Notes under the pieces: generated by a model
What the model saw: only the letters and a program-made list of their open reading frames with translations
The model's database searches: none
Told to the model about the DNA's origin: nothing
Program-made: the position numbers and the translations under genes
Shown here: positions 9,025 to 19,324 of the stretch, in pieces
Numbering within the stretch: position 1 is the stretch's first letter
Layout of the letters: each line of letters opens with the position of its first letter
Assembly: GCF_030013905.1 (NCBI RefSeq)
Contig: NZ_CP124862.1
Span: 806,001-870,000, forward strand
Reading direction: 5' to 3'
Source: Petroclostridium sp. X23
Lineage (GTDB): Bacteria > Bacillota > Clostridia > SK-Y3
DNA length: 64,000 nt

Positions 9025-10650
9025 CTATTCTAAAGATGAGAAGTACTCTTCCACTATGTTTCTGACTCCGGCCGGAACGGTACTTCGCTCCATACTCTGC
9101 ATTGCTTCGTATTTATATTGGCCGTACACTTCAGTGTACGGCAGGGATTCACCTCTTAAAGCCGGAGCGTTATCTACCTGAACCTGCTGTATCTGCCCTG
9201 CGTTATTTTGGGCACCCTGAACATTGGATATTTCACCTTCTCCGCCTATTCTTTTGGATGTAAATATTTGCTCATAGTCCCTCACCCGGCTTTCTCCCGG
9301 TGCTTTTCCTTGTCCGCTGCCGCCGTTACTGCCTCCGCTAACATGATTGCTCCCATTACCCGTTCCGTTTCCCGCACCATTTCCTCCTGATCCGGTACCA
9401 TTTCCATTTCCCTGTCCCTGTCCGTTTCCATTTCCATTTCCGGAAGAATTCCCGTTATTGGAACCGGATTGGCCGTTATTTCCCTGACTGCCGCTCCCCT
9501 GAGCAGCGGGCGATAAGCCGGAAACCAAAGTGGGGTTTTGAATTTGTCCCGGTGTCGTTCCCGAAATACCGGTTCTTGATTGTTGCATCGCACCGGTTAA
9601 TTGCTGAAGTGCCTGACACATTGCGGCATTCTGTGCCAATTGATTCATCACGGCATTTAAGTTAGCCAGCTGCTGTGACATCTGCCCTGTCTGCATTGCC
9701 TGGCCCAATTGCTGCAGTGCGGCTGCAAGCTGAGGGTTGGCTGCAATTTCTTCTGCTAATTTTTCTATATTTTCTGCCAATTCCTGCAGTTCTTGTTCAT
9801 CCATTTGTTGAACCTGTTGGGCGAATTGCTCCATTCTTTTCTCAATTTTATCATAGTCACCGTTTTTAAGCGTTTCGCCAAGGTCTCTCGTAGATTCAAA
9901 CTGCGACAGCTTTTCACCTAGCTTTGATAAGTCCTGATTCAAGTACTTTTCCTTTACTTCATTCAGCTTATTTTGTGCTCTAGCCAATGCCTTTAATGCT
10001 TCCGGTCCGTCCTTGGCTTTTTTCAAATCCTTTTTCAACTGTTTAAGCTGCGCATTTAATTCTTTAGTCTGTTGTACTGTCAATTCATTATTAGAAGCAA
10101 TACGTTTTTGTTCTTTTTGAATCTGCTCAGCCTGTTTTTTGATTTCTGTCCTAACATTCTCTTGCTGCCTCGCAGTAACTTTGTGGTCACTGGGAATGAT
10201 CAAAGATATCAACGCTATGAACAGCATACAAACAGTCACAGCTAATTTCTTTTTGTCTGTTTTCAAAGGATACAGCTTTTTAAAATCAACCGACTTTGCT
10301 ATTTTAATGGTATCAAAGCGTTGAATTTTCGCAACAGGACTATGCTCATCCTGAAACTCCAGCGCTGTCGTCAATCTTTCTTCTAAACCTAACTTATCAC
10401 CCATTTGCGCCGTGATCTTATAACCGGGTATAAAGAATATAGATGCAACAAAGCTTACACCTATACATATCAACAGCACTATGATAGATTTACTGAGTAT
10501 GAAAGGGATAGATATAAAAATTGATGCTATCCCCAGTACTGCCCCAATACCAACACCTACACACAGACCTATAAGAAGGCAATTGATTAAATTGTTTAAA
10601 TATATTCTTCGCCTTAATGGGCGTAATACATGGTATACTTCCGACATCAT
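9025..10650 (-). CDS. Membrane-anchored coiled-coil protein with Gly/Asn-rich linker
   Basis: 541 aa, no confident family (resembles DUF4175-like proteins of MoxR loci). Two membrane segments (about 18-45 and 55-78), a third at about 132-150, a long Gln/Glu/Lys coiled coil (about 160-370), a Gly/Ser/Asn low-complexity linker (about 375-450) and a conserved-looking tail. It lies between the permease and moxR with 10-13 bp gaps, so it is translated with them. It may be the scaffold for the MoxR ATPase (inference). Ribosome site AAGGTGA 7 nt before ATG. Confidence 0.82.
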   Translation of the reverse strand: MMSEVYHVLRPLRRRIYLNNLINCLLIGLCVGVGIGAVLGIASIFISIPFILSKSIIVLLICIGVSFVASIFFIPGYKITAQMGDKLGLEERLTTALEFQDEHSPVAKIQRFDTIKIAKSVDFKKLYPLKTDKKKLAVTVCMLFIALISLIIPSDHKVTARQQENVRTEIKKQAEQIQKEQKRIASNNELTVQQTKELNAQLKQLKKDLKKAKDGPEALKALARAQNKLNEVKEKYLNQDLSKLGEKLSQFESTRDLGETLKNGDYDKIEKRMEQFAQQVQQMDEQELQELAENIEKLAEEIAANPQLAAALQQLGQAMQTGQMSQQLANLNAVMNQLAQNAAMCQALQQLTGAMQQSRTGISGTTPGQIQNPTLVSGLSPAAQGSGSQGNNGQSGSNNGNSSGNGNGNGQGQGNGNGTGSGGNGAGNGTGNGSNHVSGGSNGGSGQGKAPGESRVRDYEQIFTSKRIGGEGEISNVQGAQNNAGQIQQVQVDNAPALRGESLPYTEVYGQYKYEAMQSMERSTVPAGVRNIVEEYFSSLE

Positions 10651-10663
10651 GATATAATCACCT

Positions 10664-11572
10664 TCACACTTTTTCAGATTCTTTTTCTACCGGAGCGTTA
10701 TTGGTTTTACTCTTTTTGATTCTTCCTTTTACCGGATTCACCACCACTGCACTGATAAACAAGAGTACTGAGGCAAGCACCATATCAAAAGCTATATTTA
10801 TCATCCATGGTAGATTACTGATATCCTGACTGCGCATCATCAACATACTTCTGATAGTTTGAAAATATCCTGTCTGCTTATCCAGTATTGACCCTAGTCC
10901 TATGAAGGGATTAACACACAGAAATGCCATGGCTTCCCATTGCGTCGGGTCTCTTTGAAATAGCAAATAACTGAAACGCGTGTAAAATGCAAACGCAATC
11001 ATAGTCCCGATGGTTAAAATAAGTATAAAAGTATAGGACATGATTGTCGCCACAGTGGTCTTTTTAAAAACAGATGAAAAAAAGATACCGATACTTCCCA
11101 GCAAAAATGCCGTTACTATTTGAAACAGGAATATAATGGCAACATCCCATAGTGAGAGTCCGCCATATAAAAATACGATACTAAACACCGGTATAGATGC
11201 TATAACCAATAAAACAATATGACTTAACGAAGCCATCAACTTGCCAAATATAATGGACCATGAAGATAACCGCGTGCATAAGAGCAAATCAAGCGTCTGC
11301 CTCTCTCTTTCTCCGCTGATGGCGGAAGAAGTAATAGCAGGTGTTATGAAAAGCAGCAAACCCAATTGAAACATTGCCAATGTGGTATATACATTCAATG
11401 CACTGCGCGGCTCAAAACCGGCCGTATATCTATTCAAGTTTTGAAGCATAAAATATAAAACAACGCCGCCTCCAAGTAATAATAAATACGCACTTAATAG
11501 CGTTGGGGCCCGCCAACCCCTCATTTTAGTTTTTGCTTCTTTTTCTAATACCGGATTAATTCTGATGTGCAT
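10664..11572 (-). CDS. ABC transporter permease (ABC-2 type)
   Basis: 302 aa with six predicted membrane helices and the SGERERQTLDLLLCT coupling segment typical of ABC-2/NatB-like permeases. It overlaps the upstream ATPase gene by 17 bp, so the two are translationally coupled and form one exporter. Its substrate cannot be read from sequence. Confidence 0.88.
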   Translation of the reverse strand: MHIRINPVLEKEAKTKMRGWRAPTLLSAYLLLLGGGVVLYFMLQNLNRYTAGFEPRSALNVYTTLAMFQLGLLLFITPAITSSAISGERERQTLDLLLCTRLSSWSIIFGKLMASLSHIVLLVIASIPVFSIVFLYGGLSLWDVAIIFLFQIVTAFLLGSIGIFFSSVFKKTTVATIMSYTFILILTIGTMIAFAFYTRFSYLLFQRDPTQWEAMAFLCVNPFIGLGSILDKQTGYFQTIRSMLMMRSQDISNLPWMINIAFDMVLASVLLFISAVVVNPVKGRIKKSKTNNAPVEKESEKV

Positions 11573-12497
11573 CTGTTGCCACCCCCTTTGTAATTTTCAT
11601 GAATACATCTTCTAAATTCTTTTGTACTTCCCCAAAGAAAGTGACCTCAACACCATGATTGACAAGATGGTATAAAATCTTAGCCGTTTCTTCCTCACTG
11701 CCATTAAACCCGAATTCAATACTATCGGTATTTCTTATAATATTTTCAACCGCAGGCTGTTCTTTAATAATTTTTACAGCCGTATCAGCACCGCTTAGCA
11801 CTTTAATCTTCAACATCTTACTGTTGGAAGACTGAAGCATGATCTCATCTACATTTCCTGCCGCAATGATCTTTCCATTTTCTACTATCCCTATGGATGT
11901 GCACAATTCCGCCAGCTCCGGAAGAATGTGCGAACTAATGAGGATAGTTTTGCCCATATTTTTTAATTCTTTCAGTATTTCTTTCATCTCTATCCTTGCG
12001 CGCGGGTCCAACCCGGAGGCAGGCTCATCCAATATCAGCAGCGACGGATTATGCACCAAGCTTCGGGCAAGGCACAGCCTCTGTTTCATCCCGCGTGAAA
12101 GAGAATCAACATATGACTGGCGTTTATGAGCTAAGTCTACTAATTCCAACAGTTGATCAATAATTTTCTTTCTCTGTCCCACAGGTATTTGATAGGCCGC
12201 ACAATAAAAATCAAGATACTCATCTACTTTAAGATCATCATAAACACCAAAAAAGTCCGGCATATATCCGATTTTTTCACGTACTTTATTTACATTTTTC
12301 GTAACATCTATCCCATCAATCAAAACTCTCCCTGAAGTAGGCCGCATCAAACCCGCCACTATTTTCATGGTTGTTGTTTTTCCTGCACCGTTAGGCCCTA
12401 CAAATCCAAATATGTGCCCCTTAGGTATTTGTAATGATAGCTGATTTACTGCCAGAAACTTACCGTATTTTTTTGTTAGATTTTCAACTGCCAGCAT
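11556..12497 (-). CDS. ABC transporter ATP-binding protein
   Basis: 313 aa with Walker A GPNGAGKTT, Q-loop, signature LSRGMKQRL, Walker B LLILDEPASGLDP and H-loop SSH, plus a C-terminal regulatory extension (about 220-313) as in NatA/BcrA-type ATPases. The start overlaps the stop of the preceding gene as TAATG. Partner of the 302-aa permease. Confidence 0.92.
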   Translation of the reverse strand: MLAVENLTKKYGKFLAVNQLSLQIPKGHIFGFVGPNGAGKTTTMKIVAGLMRPTSGRVLIDGIDVTKNVNKVREKIGYMPDFFGVYDDLKVDEYLDFYCAAYQIPVGQRKKIIDQLLELVDLAHKRQSYVDSLSRGMKQRLCLARSLVHNPSLLILDEPASGLDPRARIEMKEILKELKNMGKTILISSHILPELAELCTSIGIVENGKIIAAGNVDEIMLQSSNSKMLKIKVLSGADTAVKIIKEQPAVENIIRNTDSIEFGFNGSEEETAKILYHLVNHGVEVTFFGEVQKNLEDVFMKITKGVATDAHQN

Positions 12498-14983
12498 TAC
12501 CTAACCACTCCTTCCAGTTCAATATCAGGCATCGGAATCATACCGGAATAACCTCTCTTTATCGCGGGGTTATTCGCATCACCTTGACTGCTTACATCAA
12601 ATACTATCTTTATTTCATTATCTTCCGATATATACTGTGATACGATGTCTTTGTCTACATGGTAATAGGATGTAATTTCATCCCAATTCCCGGTCTGATG
12701 GTTTAATATCCCTAGTGTATTGTTAGGCTGAAATTTCATATATTGCGCAAACCAATCAATGGTAAACGATTCCACTTCAATCTGTGAAGGAATGCTAAAT
12801 TTGAATACTGCTTTTCCGCTGTTTTCAATCTCAATTCCACCTCTATTATACGGATCAGGATTCACTCTTACATTACCCTCGGTAGAATCCACTTTACTAT
12901 TAATAAATCCATAAGGGAGCTGAATGGTTTCACCTGCATTGAAATTCAATTCCAGGGGCATGACAATCAAATTCTGATAGTACTTTTGGGCCGGTTTTTC
13001 ATTTGCATATACCTCAAATTGAAGGTCAACATCACTCCATCCATATATTACTGGCTTAGTATTATCTCCTGTTCTCCTGTTACTCATCATATTATAATAT
13101 TCAAAAACAGACCTTCTCTGCTGATTTACTCTCCACTCATCATCTATTTTAAAAGCTGAATTCCGCGTATTATTACCAAAAATACCATTCAACAATTGGT
13201 AATTATCATTTCTTGCACTGTTGATATATTCCAACGGATGGTCAAGCTCTTTGGTTTCGGCAATATCAATATCACCTATTTTCGCAAAGCTGCTGCCTAT
13301 CACTATAAAAGCATCCTGAATTTTAAAACCTGTATTATTTTGAATACTTCCTTTGACAGCATTATTAGAGATAACGACCCGATTATTGATACCATCAGGA
13401 AAGCTAACTTTTTTATTCATGATAAAGCTGCTGAAATCCCAGATCCCTTTATCATAAAACTCAACCGTAGGCTGGTCACCCAGTGTAAATTTGGATATGA
13501 TTTTTTTTTGTTGTTCTTCCGCTGGCCCGACATAACCTCTATCGATATACGGATTAGCTGTAAAATCAACCTCTACGTCCTTAGAGGTACTGATTTTCAG
13601 TGTTCCTCTTTTTGGATTAAATAATCCGGTATGCGCTGCAACATCAACACTTTTACTGTCATTTTTGAACTCTACAATAGAAACGATACTACATACAGCC
13701 GAAGAAAACCGGGTTCCGAAACCGATGATGTAAATTCCCAAACTAAAGATAACGACAATAGCAGGGATAGTAACCCACGCCCATTCTCTTTTATCCTTTT
13801 TCTTCAGCACGAAATAGTTTATGGGGCCAACTACCAAAATAAACGCACCAATGATTGATAACAGCAAGACAAATGAGGGCATTTTTATAGAAGGTATATA
13901 CCTTAATGCATTATTCATCGCATGATAAAACTCATACTGCATTTTAGAATTCCAGCTTTCTCCTGTCACGCTGCCAATCACGGTAGAATTCACCATATTC
14001 TGCCACACTGCCAGATTTGCACCCTGCCATGTAGAAAAAGGTTCCAAACCGGGGTCAAAAGCGAAGCAGTAAATAAATCCATTCCCAAACTTTTGCTGAA
14101 CGATTAACGGCACACCATCCTGTATCACTAGTTCATTATCTTTGACGGTATTCAGCAAAGATACCTGCATTGAAGCCGGCACTGCTGTTGTATTTTTACC
14201 GGTATATTCCTGCAGCGCATCTAATGACATTAGCGTACCCTCACCTTTTACTTCCGCTATTTTTAAATGATCCGGCAGACCATTATAAACCTTTTTGTAG
14301 TTTGGTCCGGAAGCCAATACAAGCAGGCCGCCATCTTCAACCCATTTTATGAGATTCTGCTTTTTTTCTTCATTGAGCGTTGAAACATCAAAATCATTGA
14401 TTAAGATAACATTGAAATTCTCCAGTACTTTATTGTTTGCCGGAAAAGTTTTGTCGCTTAACTGTGTAAGCTCTCCCTGCACAGAAAAGTTTTTATTCCC
14501 AAAGTCTGCTCCCGACAAATATCTTAATCCCGATATATTATCGGCTAAAGCTCCAATCATCAGCGTATTTGGATTTAAAGCCTTTTTAAAATAATACTTT
14601 TGTTCTATCAGCACCTTGTTATTTTGTAAAATCTGTACATCAATAGACGCACGTGTTTTACTGACAGGCACATGGATAGTAACTTGCTTTTCGGCATTTT
14701 TGGCCAAATTTAAAGGCTGGGAATATGCAGATTTAAATTCGTACATTTGACTGTCTGCGATAATTTGTATCTCTCCTTCAAAATCTTCGCCGGGATTTTT
14801 TACGGTAATTGTGACAGGCGTCCAGCCGCCTACTTTATATGTACCGTCAAATCCGCCTTGAATACTGATAATTTCCACATTGCTTTCAGCATAAGCGGAA
14901 ACAGAAAAAGCCATAAGAATAAAAATAAATATAAATATTTGTACAATCATTTGTTTTTTCATTGCTGATGTGTTTATGGTCAT
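12497..14983 (-). CDS. Large secreted/membrane protein of the MoxR-ABC operon
   Basis: 828 aa, name not assigned. Signal-anchor (about 10-35), an extracellular beta-rich part, a glutamine-amidotransferase-like stretch around 150-290 (VILINDFDVS, WVEDGGLLVLASG) typical of membrane proteins next to MoxR loci, two membrane helices (about 375-430), and a long extracytoplasmic C-terminus. The ATG at 14983 has GGGAGGGG 6 nt upstream; the frame opening at 15004 starts upstream of that site. First gene of the five-gene operon. It may be an envelope sensor or the exporter's accessory protein (inference). Confidence 0.82.
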   Translation of the reverse strand: MTINTSAMKKQMIVQIFIFIFILMAFSVSAYAESNVEIISIQGGFDGTYKVGGWTPVTITVKNPGEDFEGEIQIIADSQMYEFKSAYSQPLNLAKNAEKQVTIHVPVSKTRASIDVQILQNNKVLIEQKYYFKKALNPNTLMIGALADNISGLRYLSGADFGNKNFSVQGELTQLSDKTFPANNKVLENFNVILINDFDVSTLNEEKKQNLIKWVEDGGLLVLASGPNYKKVYNGLPDHLKIAEVKGEGTLMSLDALQEYTGKNTTAVPASMQVSLLNTVKDNELVIQDGVPLIVQQKFGNGFIYCFAFDPGLEPFSTWQGANLAVWQNMVNSTVIGSVTGESWNSKMQYEFYHAMNNALRYIPSIKMPSFVLLLSIIGAFILVVGPINYFVLKKKDKREWAWVTIPAIVVIFSLGIYIIGFGTRFSSAVCSIVSIVEFKNDSKSVDVAAHTGLFNPKRGTLKISTSKDVEVDFTANPYIDRGYVGPAEEQQKKIISKFTLGDQPTVEFYDKGIWDFSSFIMNKKVSFPDGINNRVVISNNAVKGSIQNNTGFKIQDAFIVIGSSFAKIGDIDIAETKELDHPLEYINSARNDNYQLLNGIFGNNTRNSAFKIDDEWRVNQQRRSVFEYYNMMSNRRTGDNTKPVIYGWSDVDLQFEVYANEKPAQKYYQNLIVMPLELNFNAGETIQLPYGFINSKVDSTEGNVRVNPDPYNRGGIEIENSGKAVFKFSIPSQIEVESFTIDWFAQYMKFQPNNTLGILNHQTGNWDEITSYYHVDKDIVSQYISEDNEIKIVFDVSSQGDANNPAIKRGYSGMIPMPDIELEGVVR

Positions 14984-15051
14984 GTCTACCCCTCCCGTTT
15001 TCATTTAGACGGATGGATAATATCAAAAGTTCCCATTGATTCAATGAAAAT

Positions 15052-15083
15052 AAAAAAATAACGGAAATTTCCGTTATTTTTTT
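15052..15083 (-). terminator. Terminator overlapping the end of the transglycosylase gene
   Basis: 32-nt perfect palindrome with A/T-rich outer arms. It contains the stop codon of the SLT gene (15074-15076) and leaves a T-rich tail on the minus strand. Confidence 0.75.
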
Positions 15084-15655
15084 TTGCCATATAGTTTTTT
15101 ATAGATGGTATAATCTTTTATCACTTTTTTTACATAATGATCTGTTTCTTTAAAAGGTATGGTATCCAGGGTCTTACCGGAGCTGCTTAAATTCTTATCT
15201 TTTAACCATTTTGACACATTTCCGCTGCCGCCGTTATAAGCAGCAACTACCAACTTCAGATTATTGTTGAATTCCTTTTTGAGTTTATCCAAATACCAGC
15301 AGCCAATCATGATATTGGTCTCAGGCTCAAACAATTTCTCTATAGTAAAATCATTTAATTTAAGTTGCTGGGCCCCCCATTGCGCCGTTTGGTCGGTAAG
15401 CTGCATTAAGCCTTTCGCACCTTTATGTGATACCACTTTCGGTCTAAAGCTGCTTTCCGCTTTCATAATCGCCATGACAAGATATGGGTCAATTTCAAAT
15501 TGCTCGGAGTACTTCAATACAAAATCATTATACTTAAGGGGGTATAGCACTTTCATAATATTTTGCGGAAAGATCACCAACCACATGATTATAAAAAATG
15601 TAAGCGCCAGTACAAGAAACATCCTGTATCTTCTAATATTCACAATAACAAACAC
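15074..15655 (-). CDS. Lytic murein transglycosylase (SLT domain)
   Basis: 193 aa with an N-terminal membrane anchor (about 10-32) and a Slt70-like lysozyme domain: IMKAESSFRPKVVS (catalytic Glu), GLMQLT, and AAYNGGSGNV. It cleaves peptidoglycan between MurNAc and GlcNAc outside the membrane. The start is taken as GTG at 15655 with AGGTGA upstream. It lies 17 bp downstream of coaE, so it is probably in one operon with polA and coaE. Confidence 0.9.
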   Translation of the reverse strand: MFVIVNIRRYRMFLVLALTFFIIMWLVIFPQNIMKVLYPLKYNDFVLKYSEQFEIDPYLVMAIMKAESSFRPKVVSHKGAKGLMQLTDQTAQWGAQQLKLNDFTIEKLFEPETNIMIGCWYLDKLKKEFNNNLKLVVAAYNGGSGNVSKWLKDKNLSSSGKTLDTIPFKETDHYVKKVIKDYTIYKKLYGKKK

Positions 15656-15672
15656 GGCATCACCTGTTCTCC

Positions 15673-16272
15673 CTATTCTACTTGATTTATCAGCTGCATA
15701 ACCTGAAAACGCACTGATTCAATATCAATATCATTATCATTATTGATCACAGCAGAAGCATGTTTTTTTAACTCCTTTTCATCTAATTGTGAATTGATAC
15801 GATTTATCGCTTCATTGTATGAAAGCCGGTCCCTATTCATAATCCGCCGGATTCTTTCTTCTTTGTCGGCAGAAACAACCCATATAGCGTCACATATGTT
15901 ATACAACCCGCTTTCTATCAACACGGCCGCATCGATCATGATATAATCGTATGTTCCTTTTTTCATCTCTGATTGAATCTCTCTCTGTATCTCATTGACA
16001 ATATATTTGTGCGTTATCCGGTTCAATAATTTTAATTTTTCCTTATCTGAGAAAACTATACTTCCCAATTTTTTTCTGTCCAACTGTCCATTATCCAATA
16101 AAATATCCGAACCAAAAACGCTAACAATTTCAATCAGAGCTTGTTCTCCCGGATTTACCACCTGACGTGCCACTACATCCGCATCTATTACTTTCACATT
16201 CAACTGTTTTGCCATACCGGCTACGGTACTTTTTCCACTACCGGTTCCTCCCGTTAGCCCGATAATTTTCAT
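15673..16272 (-). CDS. coaE: Dephospho-CoA kinase
   Basis: 199 aa, the normal length. P-loop GLTGGTGSGKST at the N-terminus, DADVVARQVVNPG substrate segment and the LID around NRDRLSYNEA. Last step of CoA synthesis. It lies 18 bp after polA, the common Firmicute order polA-coaE. Confidence 0.96.
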   Translation of the reverse strand: MKIIGLTGGTGSGKSTVAGMAKQLNVKVIDADVVARQVVNPGEQALIEIVSVFGSDILLDNGQLDRKKLGSIVFSDKEKLKLLNRITHKYIVNEIQREIQSEMKKGTYDYIMIDAAVLIESGLYNICDAIWVVSADKEERIRRIMNRDRLSYNEAINRINSQLDEKELKKHASAVINNDNDIDIESVRFQVMQLINQVE

Positions 16273-16290
16273 AAAAAACCTCCACCGTAA

Positions 16291-18975
16291 TCATTTCGTA
16301 TCAAACCAGCTGGTTCCGATATTTAAATCCACAACCAGCGGTACTTTCATCTCTACGGCATTTTCCATTTTCGTCTTTAATATTTCGGTAACCTCTTGAA
16401 TTTCATCCTTGTGTGTTTCAATAATCAGTTCATCATGGACCTGAAGGATCAATTTTGATTTCAATTTTCTTTCCATAAGTTCTTTATATACATTTACCAT
16501 CGCGATTTTTATGATATCCGCCGCGCTTCCCTGTATAGGCGTATTCATTGCAACCCTTTCGCCAAAAGAACGCATGTTGAAATTTTTTGCCTGAAGCTCA
16601 GGTACGTATCTTCTTCTATTTAACATAGTCGTTACATATCCTTGATTTTTTGCAAGCTCCACCGTATCCGTCATATACTTTTTAACCATGCCGTACTTTT
16701 CAAGGTAACTATCAATATACTTCTTAGCCTCTTTCCGGGTGATTCGCAAATCCTGCGAAAGACTAAAATCACCTATTCCATAAACAATCCCGAAGTTTAC
16801 GGCCTTCGCTCTTGAACGCATTACAGAGGTTACTTCCTCCATAGGAACGCCGAACACCTGGGATGCAGTCCTTCTATGAATATCCTCGTTATTTCTGAAT
16901 GCATCAATCATATTAGGGTCCTCAGAAATATGCGCCAACACCCGTAATTCAATCTGGCTGTAATCCGCATCCATTAAGACATATTCATCATTTGATACAA
17001 CAAACATTTTTCGAACTTCTCTTCCTTGTTCGAGTCTAATGGGGATGTTCTGCAGATTAGGTTCCGTGCTGCTTATTCTTCCTGTAGCGGTAACCGTCTG
17101 ATTTAAGCTGGAATGTATCTTTCCTGTCTTTTCGTTGATTACATTTAATAAACCATCGGCATAAGTCGATTTTAATTTCACCAACTGCCGGTATTCGGAC
17201 AACAAGTCAATAATACGATGTTTCCCAGCCAGCTTCTCTAAAACTTCCACATCTGTCGAATATCCGGTCTTAGTCTTTTTCACCACCGGTAAATCAAGTT
17301 TTTCGAATAGAATAACGCCTAATTGTTTAGTAGAATTGATATTAAATTCTTCTCCTGCCAACTGATAGATTTCTTGAGTCAACTGAGTAATCTTTTCATC
17401 CAGCATTGCAGAAAATTGTATCAGCTTTTCCTTATCGACTTTAAATCCTTCAATCTGCATGAATGCAAGCACTTCTACCAATGGCAGCTCCACATCATAA
17501 TACAGCTCTATTTGATTATATTCTTTGATCCTGTCATTTAATACCTCCATTAATTGAGGTATCGCCAGCACTTGCTGACAGGCATAGGATACAGCCGTCT
17601 CTGAATCAATATCGGATATGGATACTTTAGATTTACCCTTTCCCAGTACGGTTTCTTCTGAAGGAATATGAAGTCCTAAAAACTCCTGCGCGATTTCATC
17701 AATCTGATAAGAGCTTCTGGATGGATTCATAATATATGCAGCAATCATGGTATCAAATCCAATACCTTTTACGTCAACACCGTACTGATGCAGCCATACA
17801 ATATCTTCCTTAATGTTGTGGCTGCTTTTCTTTATATCATCATCTTCGAATACCGGCTTGAGCACGGCAATAATATCTTGTCCGGTCAGGTTTTCATTTA
17901 CATCTATATAAATCGCAGTATCCTGTTGTAATGCTATTGCCACCCCTAGAACCTCATCATTCCCTTTGGCAACATTGCTGTATAATAGGTAGGAAAGCTC
18001 CTGTTTTTTTAAAACCTCATTCACTATTTCTTTTAATTCATCTATATGGGTCACATGCCTATAATCACCTTGGCCTGAACTGACAACATCTTCCGATGCT
18101 TCCAGTTCAAACTTTTGAATAAAACTTTTAAACTCGAGCCTTCGAAACAATTCCAGCAGTTTTCCCTTATCGTAAGCCTCTACAGTACAATTGGAGAAAT
18201 CAAAATCAATAGGAATATTTCTATCAATGGTCGCAAGCTTCTTACTTAAATACGCCATTTCTTTATTATCTACCAGACTTTCCTTTACATTTTTCCTGAC
18301 TTTCACATCATCGATATGTTCATAGATACCATCTACACTTTTATATGTCCGGATCAGGGATAATGCGGTTTTTTCTCCAACCCCCGCGACACCCGGAATA
18401 TTATCCGACGGGTCACCCATAAGTCCCTTTACATCAATAAATTGATGCGGAGTCACTCCATATTTTTCAATGACTTTGTCCGCATCATAATCCTCTGTTT
18501 CGGTCACACCTTTTCTGGTGACAGGCAGCTTAATCCTCGTCTTGTCGGTCGCAAGCTGCAATGAGTCTTTATCCCCTGTTACAATCACACATTCTATATC
18601 ATTATGCTCGCAAAGATTTGAAATCGTACCAATAATATCATCCGCCTCATAGCCTTCCTTCTGAAACATTTCAATATTCATGGCTTCTAATACCTGCTTC
18701 AGCACCGGAAGCTGAACAGCCAGTTCGTCAGGCATTCCTTTTCTATGCGCCTTATACTGTTCAAATTCTTTATGCCTGAATGTAGGTGCTTTCATATCAA
18801 AAGCCACACATATGTATTCCGGCTTCTCTTCTTCAATATATTTAAAAATAATATTTAAAAATCCATATATAGCATTAGTATATAACCCTTCTGAATTGGA
18901 TAAAAGGTGTATCCCATAAAAAGCTCTATTGATAATACTATTTCCATCGACTATCATTAGTTTCTTATTATTCAT
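16291..18975 (-). CDS. polA: DNA polymerase I
   Basis: 894 aa: 5'-3' exonuclease (1-290, with DGNSIINRAF and the helix-hairpin-helix LMGDPSDNIPGV), a 3'-5' exonuclease-like fold (about 310-480) lacking the DxE proofreading motif, and the family A polymerase (about 500-894, with DYSQIELRVLAH, RRYVPEL and VHDELIIE). Loss of proofreading residues is normal for Firmicute Pol I. The ATG at 18975 is chosen because AGGAG is 7 nt upstream; the in-frame ATG at 18981 is only 1 nt away from it. Confidence 0.96.
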   Translation of the reverse strand: MNNKKLMIVDGNSIINRAFYGIHLLSNSEGLYTNAIYGFLNIIFKYIEEEKPEYICVAFDMKAPTFRHKEFEQYKAHRKGMPDELAVQLPVLKQVLEAMNIEMFQKEGYEADDIIGTISNLCEHNDIECVIVTGDKDSLQLATDKTRIKLPVTRKGVTETEDYDADKVIEKYGVTPHQFIDVKGLMGDPSDNIPGVAGVGEKTALSLIRTYKSVDGIYEHIDDVKVRKNVKESLVDNKEMAYLSKKLATIDRNIPIDFDFSNCTVEAYDKGKLLELFRRLEFKSFIQKFELEASEDVVSSGQGDYRHVTHIDELKEIVNEVLKKQELSYLLYSNVAKGNDEVLGVAIALQQDTAIYIDVNENLTGQDIIAVLKPVFEDDDIKKSSHNIKEDIVWLHQYGVDVKGIGFDTMIAAYIMNPSRSSYQIDEIAQEFLGLHIPSEETVLGKGKSKVSISDIDSETAVSYACQQVLAIPQLMEVLNDRIKEYNQIELYYDVELPLVEVLAFMQIEGFKVDKEKLIQFSAMLDEKITQLTQEIYQLAGEEFNINSTKQLGVILFEKLDLPVVKKTKTGYSTDVEVLEKLAGKHRIIDLLSEYRQLVKLKSTYADGLLNVINEKTGKIHSSLNQTVTATGRISSTEPNLQNIPIRLEQGREVRKMFVVSNDEYVLMDADYSQIELRVLAHISEDPNMIDAFRNNEDIHRRTASQVFGVPMEEVTSVMRSRAKAVNFGIVYGIGDFSLSQDLRITRKEAKKYIDSYLEKYGMVKKYMTDTVELAKNQGYVTTMLNRRRYVPELQAKNFNMRSFGERVAMNTPIQGSAADIIKIAMVNVYKELMERKLKSKLILQVHDELIIETHKDEIQEVTEILKTKMENAVEMKVPLVVDLNIGTSWFDTK

Positions 18976-18990
18976 TGTCATTCTCCTCTA

Positions 18991-19170
18991 TTAGACGCTT
19001 TTACTCACGCTCAGCTCGCTATTATGAATGCTTATGGTTATTATATCACCAATCTTATAATTATTTACTCTGAGAACATGGACAGGCACGGTAATTTCAA
19101 ACATCCCATCTTCCACTGTGATAAATGCGTCATCATTTTCTATCCTGTCTATCGTACCCACAAATCCCAT
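18991..19170 (-). CDS. Small DUF3006-like protein upstream of polA
   Basis: 59 aa: begins MGFVGTIDRIENDDAFIT, then VEDG and a VPVHVLRVNNYKIGD stretch, ending SVSKSV. The pattern DRIE..AFITVEDG....VP...L....K.GD matches DUF3006, a small beta-barrel family of unknown role. It has an excellent AGGAGG site 5 nt before ATG and ends 15 bp before polA, so it is probably the first gene of the polA-coaE-slt operon. Confidence 0.82.
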   Translation of the reverse strand: MGFVGTIDRIENDDAFITVEDGMFEITVPVHVLRVNNYKIGDIITISIHNSELSVSKSV

Positions 19171-19294
19171 AAGAACCTCCTATAATATCACCATTCTTTT
19201 ACATTACATTATATTATAACCTATAACGATGTATTTTTGTACAACTCAAATTAAAAATTATAAAAGAAATAAAAGATATCCTCCATCACATAAA

Positions 19295-19319
19295 AAAAGA
19301 AGCATAAGCTGCTTCTTTT
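19295..19319 (-). terminator. Terminator after the sigma/anti-sigma operon
   Basis: 9-bp stem (19295-19303 / 19311-19319) followed on the minus strand by seven T, just beyond the stop of the anti-sigma gene. Confidence 0.8.
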
Positions 19320-19324
19320 ACTTT

